Positions 7,936 through 18,522 of a stretch of 56,553 nucleotides of DNA are shown here, in pieces. The DNA comes from a virus, in IMG/VR virus record IMGVR_UViG_3300013100_000001, positions 1 through 56,553 of that record. One strand, 5' to 3'. Positions within the stretch are counted from its first letter, which is position 1. Each line of letters starts with the position of its first letter. A program made the position numbers and the translations under genes. The notes beneath the pieces were generated by a model. It was not told the origin of the DNA, made no database searches, and was given only the letters and a program-made list of their open reading frames with translations.

Positions 7936-10900
7936 GAAAGACGTTGAGCTAATCTTCAGGGGGCAGGATCGCGCCTCCCCGACGATCAAGGGCGTGCGCG
8001 ATGGCGTCCGCGGCTTGACGGAAGCCGTCGAAGAGCAAATCCGTGCCGCCGAGCGCGGTGAAGGCTCTATCGACGATCTCGCGAAGGTGTATCGCCGCCT
8101 GAAGGACGCGCAGGGCGACGTTGGCGAGATCGTCAAACTGGCCGGCGCCTATGACTCGCTCGCGGCAAAGCACGCTGAGCAAGCCGTCAAGGCGGAGGAA
8201 GCTCGGAAAGCGGAAGCCGCGCTGAGCGCTCAAGTCGCTGCGGCTGAGAATCCGACGAAGCGTCTTATCAGTCAGCGCGACACCGCGGCCCGCAAGGCGG
8301 ATGAGGCCGAAGCGAAAGAGCGCGATCTTGCCGCGGCAGTCGTCGCGGCCGGGGAAGCCTTCGAGAAGGCGGGCGGTGATCTCCGCAATTTCGAAGCTTC
8401 GCAAGAGGCGATCCGGGCGACCGCGCTTGAGACGGCTCGCGGGTTGAATGCCGCCGCTGCGGCCATGGACAATTACAGTGCGTCGGCGGCCAAGGGAGCC
8501 GCGGCGAAGAAGGCACTGGCCGATGCTCAGCGGTTCGATACGCTGGCGGCTGGATCGGGCCTGCCGCAAGCTCAAATCAATTTCATCTCGACACTGGAAA
8601 ACCGTATTGAAGCCTTGTCGGCGGCGATGCGGGAGAATGCGGCGAGCGCGGCCGCCATGGAGCGCGAGCAGCAACAGATTGCCGCATCGAACGCCGCTCA
8701 GCGTATCCGGGATCGGGCGGCCGCCTATGAGGAAGCGGCACAGGCGGCGGATCGTCTTCGCGTGGCGACGGAGTTTCGTAATCAGGCGGCCGGCATTGAA
8801 GCGACCGCTCGGGACATATCGCGGTTCGGCGTCGCGGCCGATACGTCGAGCGCGAGTGCTCAACGCCTGGCTGACGTGATCCAGAATATCACGGCGCCCG
8901 CGCAAGGTGCGTCACGAACGCTCGACGGCATCAACAGCATCGTCGTGCAGTCGGAAGCGCTTTTCGACGGCGCTAAGCGTCGTATGTCGGAATACAATGC
9001 CTCGCTGAATGATCTCACGTCCGCGCAAGCCGGCCTCACCGGCATGGCCCGGATGATCGACGATTTCCGCGATCAGGAAGCAGCGGCCGCGGGCGCGACG
9101 GCGGAATTCGAACGGCTTCAACGTGAAGTGCTGCACCTTGCGGCCGCGCAACAAGCGGCGCCGACTGAGAAGATGGCCGCCGATCTCGTGAAGCTCGAAG
9201 CCAATCTGGAAAATGCAGGCGGCGCGATGCAGCGCGAAAACGCCAAGCTCGTGCAGATGCAGCGCCAGCTTGAGGCGGCCGGAATCGATACGCTGCATCT
9301 TGCGGCCGCGGAACAGAAGCTAATCGACACGACGAACCGCCTAGCGGCCGCTCAGGGGCGTCTCCGGGGCGTTTCTAGGGGTGCAGGCGGGTTTCTCGGC
9401 CTCAACCCCAACGAGCTTCAGAATCTCGGCTTCCAAGTCAACGATATTATCGTTTCCATCGCTTCCGGGCAGAATCCCCTAACTGTGTTCATTCAGCAAG
9501 GCGCACAGATCGGCCAAATCTGGCCGGGAGCCTTGTCGAAGATCGCGGCAAAGGCTCCGCTGATCGCGGCCCTGCTTGCCGTTCTAGTCCCGCTCGGCCT
9601 CGCGCTTGGCGAAGTCGCGGAAGACGGCCGGCGCTTGGACGAAGCCGCGGCCAATTTGAAGTCGATGGGGAACGAGTCTTCGACGCTCAAAGCAGCCAAT
9701 CTTGCTGCGTTTGCTGAGAAGCTGGAAGAGATCGGTGTCAAGGCGGCCGACGCCAACAAGATCATGCGCGAGTTGATGGCTGACGGCCTCAACGATGCTC
9801 AGATGCTTCAGTATATCGAAACCGCCAAGGCGGCGTCGGAAGTGACCGGCGTTGATTTCCCGGAAGCGATGAACACCCTTCGGGATTCGTTCCAAGGCGG
9901 CATTGAAGATATCATGACGCTTCAGGAACAAACCGGCGTCTATGACGAAGCGACGCTCAGCCTGATCGAAACCCTTTTCAAGAACGGACAGGCCGATCAG
10001 GCGCGAGCGGTCGCGCTGCAAGCCTATCAGACGGCCATGGACAATGCTTCGGCGCAAGCTCGCGGCCCTTGGAAGACGGCAATCGACAATCTCGGGCTGG
10101 CTTGGAACCAATTCATCAATTGGCTCTCCAATACGGCCGTGATCCGCGCCGCCGCAGCGTCCGTCGAATGGCTCGGCCGGCAGGCCGCCTATTGGAGCGC
10201 TCGCCTCGCGGGCAAAGACGCCAAGACGGCGGCCGCTGAAGCGGCTGGCGGTGTCGTCAAGCCCCGTCAAGTCGTGCTCCCGGACGTGAACCGGAAGACG
10301 GTTGGCGGCCAGAAGGCCATCAAAGAGCAGCAAGAGGCGCTGGAAGGGGCCAAGGCAGTCACGGCGGCGCAGAAGCGGCAGCTTGAGAGTCGCAAGGCGC
10401 TCAACGCGGCTATCGCGGCCGGAGCGACGAACCGGGAGGCGGAGAAAGCGGCGGCGCTCGCCGGGGCCGCGTTTGACGCTCAGGAGGCTCAGCGGCAGGA
10501 GAAGCGCGATGCGGCGGCCGGCAAGCGTGCCAAAGCCGCTCGTGAGCGTGAAGCTCGTGCCGCCGCGGCCGCCGCACGGCAAATCGCGTCGGCCGAAGAG
10601 CAGCTTCAGCGCCAGCTTGAGCAACTGGACGCAGCCGTTGGCAACAAGCAGGAAGACAATCTGGAACGTCGCTTGAACGCGATCGATTCACAATACGAGA
10701 AGCTTTTCCGCTCGATTGACGAATATGCGAAGAAGACGGGTGGCAAGGGCCTGATCGGCGACAAGACAATTCAGCAAGCACGCCAGCACGTCGAAGCGCA
10801 GAAGCAACAACTGAAGAATTACGAGACGATGGAGTTTCGTGAAAAAGAGCTTCAGAACCTTATGTCGGAGCGGAACGAAAAGCTCGACGCGATTCAGGAC

Positions 10901-12055
10901 AAGGTTGCTCGCGGCCTCATTACGCCGGAACAAGGCTTGGCCGAATCCAACAAGATCATTGATGAGATCGCTGGCCGCGTGACGACCATGGCGACTTCGG
11001 CGATTGCGTTCGCCGAAGCGCTCCGCGGAGCCGTGCCATCGCCACAACTCGACGCCTTCATTGCGAAGATGCAGACCGCGCTACAGAATAATTCGGGCGG
11101 CCAGAACGTCCGGGCCAAGAACGATGTTGTGCAGGGCGCCGTCAGCCAGGCGCAAGGCACGCTCAACAAAATCATCGAAGAACGTAACTCTCTGATCGAA
11201 ACCGAAAACACTTTGGTATCGCTTGGATTGCAGAGCTATTCCGAAGCTCAGAAGCGGATTCAGGGTTTCTACTCTGAAACGTCCGGGATGATCGAAGATC
11301 AAATCAAGCTCATCCTTCGGCTCGCGGACTCGATGCGGACAAGCGCCGATCCGCAAGTGCGCTTGCAATATCAGGCGCTCGCCGCGCAACTCGCGAATGT
11401 CGGCCATGAGGCCAGCGGCGCCAATACGAGCTTCGTTAATCTGAAGCAGCGCGTGGATCAGCTTCTTACGAGCAATATCGTCGGCTTCATTGACAGCATC
11501 GCACAGTCGTTCGCGAGGCTCGCGGCCGACAAGGACGTGCTCAGCTTCCTTGCGAGCATCGGCCGCGCCTTCCTTGAGATGATCGCAAACATTCTGAAGA
11601 CAGTTGCGACGCTCATCATTGAAGCGCTGATCCTTAACGCCGTGGACAAGGCGACGGGCGGCATCCTCAAGCCGTTGCTTCAGATGACGGCGGCCGCGGT
11701 GTCGATCCACCACGAAGGCGGTATTGCCGGTGAAGCAGGCGGCCGCTCGCGCAGGGTGAGTCCAGCGATTTTCGCCGGGGCGCCGAAGTATCACTCTGGC
11801 GGCATCGCGGGCTTGGCTCCGGACGAAATGCCGGCGATTCTTCGCAAAGGCGAAGAAGTGCTTACTGAATCTGATCCGCGGCACCGCATGAATGGCGGCG
11901 ATCCGGCAGGCGGCACGCCCACTGGCATCCGCCAAGTGCTCGCTATCGGAGACGACGAAATCGCGAACGCGACGGCTGGCGCGGCCGGCGAAAAGGTTTT
12001 CCTGACGCACATGCGGCGCAACAAGGCGACTATCAAGCAGGAATTGGGCGTCTAA
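7922..12055 (+). CDS. Tape measure protein
   Basis: At 1377 aa this is the longest gene. It is largely helical and Ala/Glu/Lys-rich with predicted coiled coil (about residues 20-450 and 800-1000), a hydrophobic segment near residue 545 and another near 1220. The C-terminus has the Gly-rich HEGGIAG and HSGGIAG pattern and RKGEEVLTE, which are common at tape measure ends. At about 1.5 angstrom per residue, a general rule for siphoviruses, the tail would be near 200 nm long. The start overlaps the chaperone extension. Confidence 0.95.
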   Translation: MAGLKKDVELIFRGQDRASPTIKGVRDGVRGLTEAVEEQIRAAERGEGSIDDLAKVYRRLKDAQGDVGEIVKLAGAYDSLAAKHAEQAVKAEEARKAEAALSAQVAAAENPTKRLISQRDTAARKADEAEAKERDLAAAVVAAGEAFEKAGGDLRNFEASQEAIRATALETARGLNAAAAAMDNYSASAAKGAAAKKALADAQRFDTLAAGSGLPQAQINFISTLENRIEALSAAMRENAASAAAMEREQQQIAASNAAQRIRDRAAAYEEAAQAADRLRVATEFRNQAAGIEATARDISRFGVAADTSSASAQRLADVIQNITAPAQGASRTLDGINSIVVQSEALFDGAKRRMSEYNASLNDLTSAQAGLTGMARMIDDFRDQEAAAAGATAEFERLQREVLHLAAAQQAAPTEKMAADLVKLEANLENAGGAMQRENAKLVQMQRQLEAAGIDTLHLAAAEQKLIDTTNRLAAAQGRLRGVSRGAGGFLGLNPNELQNLGFQVNDIIVSIASGQNPLTVFIQQGAQIGQIWPGALSKIAAKAPLIAALLAVLVPLGLALGEVAEDGRRLDEAAANLKSMGNESSTLKAANLAAFAEKLEEIGVKAADANKIMRELMADGLNDAQMLQYIETAKAASEVTGVDFPEAMNTLRDSFQGGIEDIMTLQEQTGVYDEATLSLIETLFKNGQADQARAVALQAYQTAMDNASAQARGPWKTAIDNLGLAWNQFINWLSNTAVIRAAAASVEWLGRQAAYWSARLAGKDAKTAAAEAAGGVVKPRQVVLPDVNRKTVGGQKAIKEQQEALEGAKAVTAAQKRQLESRKALNAAIAAGATNREAEKAAALAGAAFDAQEAQRQEKRDAAAGKRAKAAREREARAAAAAARQIASAEEQLQRQLEQLDAAVGNKQEDNLERRLNAIDSQYEKLFRSIDEYAKKTGGKGLIGDKTIQQARQHVEAQKQQLKNYETMEFREKELQNLMSERNEKLDAIQDKVARGLITPEQGLAESNKIIDEIAGRVTTMATSAIAFAEALRGAVPSPQLDAFIAKMQTALQNNSGGQNVRAKNDVVQGAVSQAQGTLNKIIEERNSLIETENTLVSLGLQSYSEAQKRIQGFYSETSGMIEDQIKLILRLADSMRTSADPQVRLQYQALAAQLANVGHEASGANTSFVNLKQRVDQLLTSNIVGFIDSIAQSFARLAADKDVLSFLASIGRAFLEMIANILKTVATLIIEALILNAVDKATGGILKPLLQMTAAAVSIHHEGGIAGEAGGRSRRVSPAIFAGAPKYHSGGIAGLAPDEMPAILRKGEEVLTESDPRHRMNGGDPAGGTPTGIRQVLAIGDDEIANATAGAAGEKVFLTHMRRNKATIKQELGV

Positions 12056-12056
12056 G

Positions 12057-13856
12057 ATGCTGGACGATGAGCTTCCCTTGTGGACGATCCGCCCGAATTG
12101 GGGCGACGGCATCCGCGAACGCCTGTCATGGCTGACGGACGTGCTGAAGTCGTCCTACGGCACGGAACAAACTCGCGCTTTGCGTGTCTCCCCGCGCCGG
12201 GAATTCGAGATTCAATTCAATCCGATTGATGAAGTGCGAAGTTACTTCGAGCTTTTCCTTCACCGGCTCGGATCGGTTGAATTCATGCTTCCGCTCTTCC
12301 ACGATCAGGGCAAGCTTTCGGCGGCCGTTGCGGGCGGAGCGACAGTCATCCCGGTCGATACGACATATCGGGAATTCACTATCGGCGGCCTTGCTCTTCT
12401 GCTCGGCGACGATCCATGGACGTATGACAAGCTAACCGTTGTCGATATCGACGATGGTTCGATCACAGTCGAAGGCGGCAACGTCACGAGAGCATGGACG
12501 AAAGGCGCGACGATCTATCCGCTGCGGCGCTCCCGCTTCGAGCAAGAAAGTGCCTTGGCGGCTCTGACGAACCGCGTCGGCGCCTCGCGCATCTTGTTTC
12601 AGCTTAATCAAGCGAACGATCTCCCGGATGAAGGGGATTGGGATTTGCTCTACAACACCTATCCGGTGTTGCAGGACAGGCCCAACTGGCGCGAGGAACG
12701 GCGTTTCACGATGCAGCGCAATTCCTTGCTCGTGGACAATGAAACCGGCCTTCGATATCTCGGCGACGATTCCGGCCGCGCTTTTACGTTCGACACGCAC
12801 AATCGCATGATCCGCGGGCGAGCGGCACATTGGGCCTTCCGCCAATTCCTATATCGGTTGCGCGGCCAGCAAAATCCGATTTGGGTTCCCACGTTCAACG
12901 CAGACTTGCGTTTGGTACGACCGGCTGCGTCGCCTGACGCCAGGCTAGACGTAAAGAAAATCGGATATGCCTACACAGGCGGCGCGGTTTCCGGCCGGCG
13001 CCATGTGCTCTTGGCCGGTTCCATCATCCGCGAGATCAATGGAACGGCCGCGGCACTGAGCGCTACGGAAGAACGCTTGACGCTTTCGGCCGCGGTCGGG
13101 ACTGATCTCCCGGCCGGAACCATCGGCAGTTTCATGGAGCCGTGTCGATTGGCGTCAGATGACGTTGAAATCCTGCACTATACCGACACAGACGGGACTT
13201 CCGAGTGCGAGCTTTCGTTCCGTGCCTTCCGCGATGAACGGACTGCTCCGGCGATCCTCTCGACACCGATCCCTGAAGCCAATATGGGCGTCGAAAATTG
13301 CGGTGAACCGGCGCTGGAAGAATCCAGTTGCTATTTCTATGAAAGCGGATGGTGGGCGAGGATCATCGTCGAGTTCAATCATTACGCAGAAGGCGCCCCG
13401 TTCCTCGGCCATCCTTTGATGTTTTGGGCCTTCTCAAGAGATGGCACAGGACTTCCCGGCTTAGGGACGCCCGATAACTACTGGACGTGGGATGATATCG
13501 TTGGCGGTTATTGTAACGGAGCGGTTGGCACCTTCTGGACGCCCGATCTTGCGCCCGGAGATGAAGAAGGATTTCCTACTGATCCGTTTATTGATGGCGA
13601 TCCTACCGACGCGTCGGTATTGTGGCACACAGGCGGTTCCTTCCCTTGCAACAGCGTTCCGTGGGATAACGGTTGCGGAGGCTATGCCCGAGCATGGTTC
13701 AAGCGCCCTAATCAACCGCGGCGCGCATTGATTCTCACCACAGGTGGTTTTCCTGTAACCGGAACCCCTCTCATCCCGCTCGCGAACGGACAGAATAGCG
13801 ATTATAGTTTTTATCTCGCTGAGCCAGGCGAGTTTGAAACCGGAGAGTGGGCATGA
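12057..13856 (+). CDS. Distal tail / minor tail protein
   Basis: The 599-aa product directly follows the tape measure and precedes a DUF2163-type gene. It has beta-rich text and an Asn/Gly/Trp-rich C-terminal third. By position it is the distal tail or a baseplate component that begins the tail tip. No enzymatic motif is seen. The start ATG 12057 follows the tape measure stop by 1 nt; the stop overlaps the next start as ATGA. Confidence 0.75.
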   Translation: MLDDELPLWTIRPNWGDGIRERLSWLTDVLKSSYGTEQTRALRVSPRREFEIQFNPIDEVRSYFELFLHRLGSVEFMLPLFHDQGKLSAAVAGGATVIPVDTTYREFTIGGLALLLGDDPWTYDKLTVVDIDDGSITVEGGNVTRAWTKGATIYPLRRSRFEQESALAALTNRVGASRILFQLNQANDLPDEGDWDLLYNTYPVLQDRPNWREERRFTMQRNSLLVDNETGLRYLGDDSGRAFTFDTHNRMIRGRAAHWAFRQFLYRLRGQQNPIWVPTFNADLRLVRPAASPDARLDVKKIGYAYTGGAVSGRRHVLLAGSIIREINGTAAALSATEERLTLSAAVGTDLPAGTIGSFMEPCRLASDDVEILHYTDTDGTSECELSFRAFRDERTAPAILSTPIPEANMGVENCGEPALEESSCYFYESGWWARIIVEFNHYAEGAPFLGHPLMFWAFSRDGTGLPGLGTPDNYWTWDDIVGGYCNGAVGTFWTPDLAPGDEEGFPTDPFIDGDPTDASVLWHTGGSFPCNSVPWDNGCGGYARAWFKRPNQPRRALILTTGGFPVTGTPLIPLANGQNSDYSFYLAEPGEFETGEWA

Positions 13857-14674
13857 CTTTTAGCCTTCGCGAGATCAGCAACTTCTTCGGCCGTCCCGTC
13901 TGCCTCTATGAGTTTCAATGGGGCAATACCTTCTACCGTTATACGAACGCGGATCGTGATATCGAGCACGCCGGTCATAGCTGGACGGCAACCCCGATCT
14001 CGGACAATGGTTTTACACAGGGCGGCTCAGCCGATGACTTCGTTGTCACCATGCCGCGCTCGTTGCCGATCCCTGATCTTTTCAGACTGACGCCGCCCGC
14101 GATCAAAATCGTGCTGAAATGCTGGCGTTTCCACCGGGACGATCCTGACGATGAAGCCATTGTTTATTGGATCGGGACAGTGGGCAACGTCAAAGGAAAG
14201 GACGCGGTTACAGCCGAAGTGCTCGGCCTTCCGATCTCGAAGACGATCCGCAGGACGGGCTTGCGGCTCTGTTGGGAAGTCGATTGCCCGCACGCGCTCT
14301 ATGGTCCCGGCTGCAAGGCCAACCGGAATGACTTTCGAACGGATACCACGATCACGGCACTCACTGGAACGACTATTACGGTTGCCAGCCTTGGCGCGTG
14401 GGCCGGAGAGCGTTACGCAGGCGGTTTCATAGAATGGGAAGCCAATGAAGACGGCACGATAGATCGTCGTGGCATCGAGTCTCACAATGGCGGTTCGATA
14501 TTCACCCTTCTGTCAACCACTGATCGGCTTGTTGCCGGCCAAGAAGTATCGCTGTTTCTCGGATGCGATCTCACCGCCGAGACGTGCGACGATATATTCA
14601 ATAACTTGGCGAATCACGGAGGCCATAAGTATATGGCAAAGGACTCGCCTTTCGACGGCAAGCAAGTTTTCTAG
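13853..14674 (+). CDS. DUF2163 / BR0599-type tail tip protein
   Basis: The 273-aa protein has the Cys-rich C-terminal signature of this family (RLCWEVDCPHALYGPGCK near residue 140). It occurs in alphaproteobacterial phages and gene transfer agents between the distal tail gene and the hub genes. It probably forms part of the tail-tip hub. I start it at ATG 13853, which overlaps the upstream stop as ATGA, not at the GTG two codons earlier. Confidence 0.8.
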   Translation: MTFSLREISNFFGRPVCLYEFQWGNTFYRYTNADRDIEHAGHSWTATPISDNGFTQGGSADDFVVTMPRSLPIPDLFRLTPPAIKIVLKCWRFHRDDPDDEAIVYWIGTVGNVKGKDAVTAEVLGLPISKTIRRTGLRLCWEVDCPHALYGPGCKANRNDFRTDTTITALTGTTITVASLGAWAGERYAGGFIEWEANEDGTIDRRGIESHNGGSIFTLLSTTDRLVAGQEVSLFLGCDLTAETCDDIFNNLANHGGHKYMAKDSPFDGKQVF

Positions 14675-14685
14675 GAGCCGAGACG

Positions 14686-14919
14686 ATGCAACTTCTCGCA
14701 ATCGCGTTCATCATGCTTGTCGTCTCTTATCTTCTCACGTCAATTCTCGTTAAAACTCCGAAAGTTAAACCGGCCGCACTAGAAGAGTGGGATTTCCCCA
14801 AGGCAGACGAAGGGACACCGCAACCCGTGGTCTTCGGCGATGGTTGGCTGACGGGACCGATGGTTATGTGGTATGGCAACTATCGAACGAAGAAGATCAA
14901 GAGCAAGGGCAAAAAGTGA
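14686..14919 (+). CDS. Small tail-region protein with N-terminal membrane segment
   Basis: The 77-aa protein has one hydrophobic helix (residues 3-21) and then WDFPKADEGTPQPVVFG, a text common in small proteins encoded just before large tail-hub proteins. The last 8 residues are Lys-rich. It may be a tail tip or a membrane-interacting ejection factor; function not proven. Confidence 0.75.
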   Translation: MQLLAIAFIMLVVSYLLTSILVKTPKVKPAALEEWDFPKADEGTPQPVVFGDGWLTGPMVMWYGNYRTKKIKSKGKK

Positions 14920-15134
14920 CGGAAGTAACTTCCGGAATCCGGATTCGGATGCGTCATCTCCGCGCCGCGGAGATATGCCGGGATGCACGCGACTTCTTCT
15001 ATCACCACGGCCTTGACTGGCGGGATTTCGTTTTGAACGGCATTCCGGTAGAGATCATTGAAAATATCGGCGATCCCATAGCGCTTCGCGCCGCAGAGGA
15101 AGCCCGGAAGGAGCATACCGATGGGCGCGGGTAA
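14916..15134 (+). CDS. Small tail-region protein, unknown
   Basis: The 72-aa product starts with GTG 14916, overlapping the previous stop (GTGA), and ends inside the start of the large tail gene. The core FYHHGLDWRDFVLNGI resembles a short family encoded next to tail hub genes in many phages. The N-terminus EVTS is written by one of the GAAGTAACTTC sites (14922-14932). Confidence 0.75.
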   Translation: MTEVTSGIRIRMRHLRAAEICRDARDFFYHHGLDWRDFVLNGIPVEIIENIGDPIALRAAEEARKEHTDGRG

Positions 15135-17394
15135 GAAGCAGACAATCGGGTATCACTATGCTTTTGATATCCTTTTCGGATTGAGCCGCGGACCACTCAA
15201 CGAGCTTCGCACGATCAAAGTCGGCGACAAAATCGCATGGGAGGGTCCGCTTTGCAGCGAAGACGTGCAGGCGATCCGCAAGCCTGATCTCTTCGGCGGA
15301 GAGAAGAAGGAAGGGGGCATACAGGGGCCTTTCCGCATCTTTTGGGGCGGAGAGGATCAAGTGTTGCCGGGAGCCGGCAGCGCCAATTGCGGCACTAAAG
15401 GTCCGTTCAAAGGAACGCAAACGCTTGCGGCGGTGAAGACAGCTATAGGTGGGCTTGTGTCCGAATTTCGCGGCACGACGATGCTTTGGTTTTCCGGCCT
15501 TGTGTCGTCCATGAATCCTTACCCGAAAGAGTGGGCTTTCCGCGTCCGTCGCTATTCGGCAGGATGGTATAACGACGAATGTTGGTATTCGACGAAGGCT
15601 GTCATCTTCATGGGCGACGGCAAAATCCATGCGATGAATCCCGCCCATATCGTCTATGAGTGCCTGACAAACCCGCTATGGGGCCGTGGACTTCCAACGT
15701 CCCTCTTGGACGAAAACAGCTTCATCTACGCCGCGAATAAGCTCTGCGAAGAAGGCTTTGGCCTGTGCCTGATTTGGCAACGCCAAGAGGAAGTCGATCA
15801 ATTCATCCAAGTCGTTATCGACCATATAGGGGCGGTCCTCTATACCGATCCGGAGAGTGGGAAGATGGTGATCCGTCTTGTCCGCAATGATTACGTCACG
15901 GCCGATCTTCCTTCTTTCACGCCGACGACCGGCTTGCTCGATATCTCGGAAGACGACGCTTCCAGCCAAGACGAGATTTTCAGCGAAGTCGTCGCAACTG
16001 GCCGCGATCCGATCACGAATGAAGACTTCCAAGTGCGCGTCCACAACCTTGCGGCCCGCCACTCGCAGGACGGCCCTAACCCGCTGACGAAGGACTATCC
16101 GGGCATCCCGACTCGCGATCTTATGGCGAGGGTGTGTCAACGCGATCTCAAGGTTCACGCGGCTGGCCTGAAAAAGTTTACGATTGTGCTAGATCGGGGA
16201 GGGTGGAAAATCCGGCCGGGAATGTGCTTTCGGGTTAGTGATACTCGCCGCGGCATCCTTAACATCGTGCTCCGGGCCGGCGAGATCACGGATCGCAGCT
16301 TTCGCGACGGCCGGATCACGATCCGAGCTATGCAGGACGTTTACGGCCTCCCGGACACGTCCTATGTGACGCCGAGCACGCCAACGTGGACGCCGCCGCC
16401 TGAAGAGGCCGTGCCGGCTTCAGCGTCGAGGATCGTCGAAGCCAATTATCGCGATCTTTACCGCCAGCTTGACACCGCCAATCTCAGCGTCGTCGAAGAC
16501 ACGGACGCCTATATCGGAGCAGTCGCGTTATCCCCCAACTCCGTCATGCCAGGCTATGACCTGATATCTCGGGCTGAAGGCGAAACAACCTGGACGGAGA
16601 CGACCGCGAGCTTCACTGGCGCCGCTACGCTCGTGGATGCAATCACGCCGCTTCAGACGACTTTCGAGATCACTGGCGAAACAGACTTCGCGGACGATAT
16701 CGAGGGGCAAGCAATCCTTGTTGATAACGAATATATGAAGCTAATTGACTATGATGCGACGACGCACATGGTTACGGTCGTCCGCGGCGTCGCCGATACG
16801 ATTCCGCAAGCTCATCTGGCGGCCGCAACCATCTGGACGACCGACGACGATCTTATCAGCGATCAGCGGGCATACGTCTCAGGCGAAACGGTTGAGGCCA
16901 AGGCTCTTACCCGCACCGCAAGCGACGTGCTCGACGAAAGTGAGGCTACACTTCTCACGCTTGATCTTATTGGCCGGCAAGCCCGTCCTTATCCGCCCGC
17001 GAAAGTCACCATAGACGGAGGGGAAGCTTTCTCAATCTTGGGCGAGCATCCGGAGCCGGAATTTGATTGGGTGCATCGGGACCGCTTGCTTCAGCAAGAT
17101 CAGCTTGTCGGATACACTGAAGCGGGCGTTGGTCCGGAAGCCGGGACGACCTATACCATTCGCGTCTATGACGCGGCAGACCCGCTCGTTGTGATCCGCA
17201 CAGAAAGCGGATTAACAGACGGGCCATGGACCTATGATGCGACGATGCAAACTGCGGACGGTGATCCAACAGCCGTGTATGTCGAATTGGAATCGGAGCG
17301 CGACGGCTTGGCGTCGTATCAACATTATCGCTTTCGCGTGAGCCTCAAGAGCGGCTATGGCTACGGCTACGGCCTCAATTACGGCGGAGCGTAG
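15121..17394 (+). CDS. Large tail hub / tip protein (gpJ-like position)
   Basis: The 757-aa protein opens with QTIGYHYAFDILFGLSRGP and continues with RTIKVGDKIAWEG, typical of putative phage tail proteins that form the central hub and carry host-recognition domains. Later residues (about 480-620) include beta-rich segments and ATLLTLDLIGRQARPYPP, commonly seen in these hubs. The C-terminus is Tyr/Gly-rich. A GAAGTAACTTC copy begins 1 nt after the stop. Confidence 0.8.
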   Translation: MGAGKKQTIGYHYAFDILFGLSRGPLNELRTIKVGDKIAWEGPLCSEDVQAIRKPDLFGGEKKEGGIQGPFRIFWGGEDQVLPGAGSANCGTKGPFKGTQTLAAVKTAIGGLVSEFRGTTMLWFSGLVSSMNPYPKEWAFRVRRYSAGWYNDECWYSTKAVIFMGDGKIHAMNPAHIVYECLTNPLWGRGLPTSLLDENSFIYAANKLCEEGFGLCLIWQRQEEVDQFIQVVIDHIGAVLYTDPESGKMVIRLVRNDYVTADLPSFTPTTGLLDISEDDASSQDEIFSEVVATGRDPITNEDFQVRVHNLAARHSQDGPNPLTKDYPGIPTRDLMARVCQRDLKVHAAGLKKFTIVLDRGGWKIRPGMCFRVSDTRRGILNIVLRAGEITDRSFRDGRITIRAMQDVYGLPDTSYVTPSTPTWTPPPEEAVPASASRIVEANYRDLYRQLDTANLSVVEDTDAYIGAVALSPNSVMPGYDLISRAEGETTWTETTASFTGAATLVDAITPLQTTFEITGETDFADDIEGQAILVDNEYMKLIDYDATTHMVTVVRGVADTIPQAHLAAATIWTTDDDLISDQRAYVSGETVEAKALTRTASDVLDESEATLLTLDLIGRQARPYPPAKVTIDGGEAFSILGEHPEPEFDWVHRDRLLQQDQLVGYTEAGVGPEAGTTYTIRVYDAADPLVVIRTESGLTDGPWTYDATMQTADGDPTAVYVELESERDGLASYQHYRFRVSLKSGYGYGYGLNYGGA

Positions 17395-17419
17395 GAAGTA
17401 ACTTCGGAAGGACAGGATC

Positions 17420-18403
17420 ATGGTTTCTCGGACACTCGCAGGAAAGCTCGCTCTGAAGGGCGATTGGACGCTCGGCGAGGACAACTGGAAGGATGAGAAC
17501 GATCTAAATCTTCTCAAGCTCTCTGTCTTCGCTCAAGGGAGCGTCAAGAGTATTGTCGCAGCAACGCCTGGCGCCCCAACTGAAGGCGATATCCATATAT
17601 TCGACGACACGCATCCGACGCAGCCGAACAAGGTCGCGGTTTATGACGAAGGTGCTTGGACTTATTTTTCGCCGTGGGATGGTCTGCTTCTCTGGAATGA
17701 GGATGATGACAAGCATTATTCCTATACCACAGCAGGCGGATGGGAAGAGCTTGCTACCGGGACGGGCGGCGGCGGTGGCGGCGGTGGCGGCGGATTATAT
17801 GATATCTCGATGGGGATTCCAAATCCGCTAACCACGCTTGGCGACGGTGCCAAATTCACATGGACTCAAAATGGCACAAAGGGCGCTAACGTCAAAAAGG
17901 GCGCCGCGGCTTGCGGCCCGAGTTGTGCGGGCTGGATCGTTCCGAAGACGACCGGCGCCGCTTGGGAAGTCGCTGTTCTGCTTATCATGAACAACTATGC
18001 GACTCAGTATTATGGGACACAGATCGGCCTCCATAACTCCGTCAACGGCCGGCTAATAACCTTGGCCGACTTCCAAGGGTTGTATAACCAATCGGAGTTC
18101 CATCGCTATACCAACTATTCCACTCGCAACGATATACCCGTCACCTATGGTAACGGCGCCCACGCTCAAGGCCCGAAGTGGATGCACATTAAGGACGACG
18201 GGGCAGGGAATATCAAACTCGGCCTCTCCAATGATGGCGCAAATCCCGTTTGGATGAGAACCACGACCACGGCGGATTGGGTCGGTGCCTACACGCACGT
18301 TTTCTTCGGTGGATTTTTCGAAACGACCATTAACGTGGATGGGGCCAGTGTATCCGTCCTGTGCTACGACGATGAAGGGCAGGATCGCGTGGTAGGCGTT
18401 TAG
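17420..18403 (+). CDS. Tail fibre-like protein with DUF2793-like N-terminus
   Basis: The 327-aa last gene of the tail cluster has AAPTEGDI-type text and Trp-rich short blocks resembling DUF2793 fibre proteins near residues 50-115. A run of about 10 glycines follows near residue 120, then a compact C-terminal domain of about 200 aa, a likely receptor-binding or ConA-like beta domain. An RBS (GGAAGGA) precedes ATG 17420. The glycine linker suggests a hinge between attachment and binding domains. Confidence 0.75.
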   Translation: MVSRTLAGKLALKGDWTLGEDNWKDENDLNLLKLSVFAQGSVKSIVAATPGAPTEGDIHIFDDTHPTQPNKVAVYDEGAWTYFSPWDGLLLWNEDDDKHYSYTTAGGWEELATGTGGGGGGGGGGLYDISMGIPNPLTTLGDGAKFTWTQNGTKGANVKKGAAACGPSCAGWIVPKTTGAAWEVAVLLIMNNYATQYYGTQIGLHNSVNGRLITLADFQGLYNQSEFHRYTNYSTRNDIPVTYGNGAHAQGPKWMHIKDDGAGNIKLGLSNDGANPVWMRTTTTADWVGAYTHVFFGGFFETTINVDGASVSVLCYDDEGQDRVVGV

Positions 18404-18522
18404 TCCGATCCATAACGTCTTCGAAACAAATGGATTTGCGAAGTAACTTCGGCCGTCCCTAGACAGTGTGATTCGTTACGGGTAGAAGGCACAATATCTT
18501 GACATAAGCGTTAGGGTGGGGC
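18404..18522 (+). promoter_or_regulatory. Gap before lysis genes with a GAAGTAACTTC site and TTGACA
   Basis: This 119-bp gap contains the palindrome at 18440-18450 and a TTGACA hexamer at 18499-18504. No good TATAAT-like partner is visible at 16-18 bp, so a lysis promoter here is only possible. The palindrome lies 49 bp upstream of the hexamer. Confidence 0.4.
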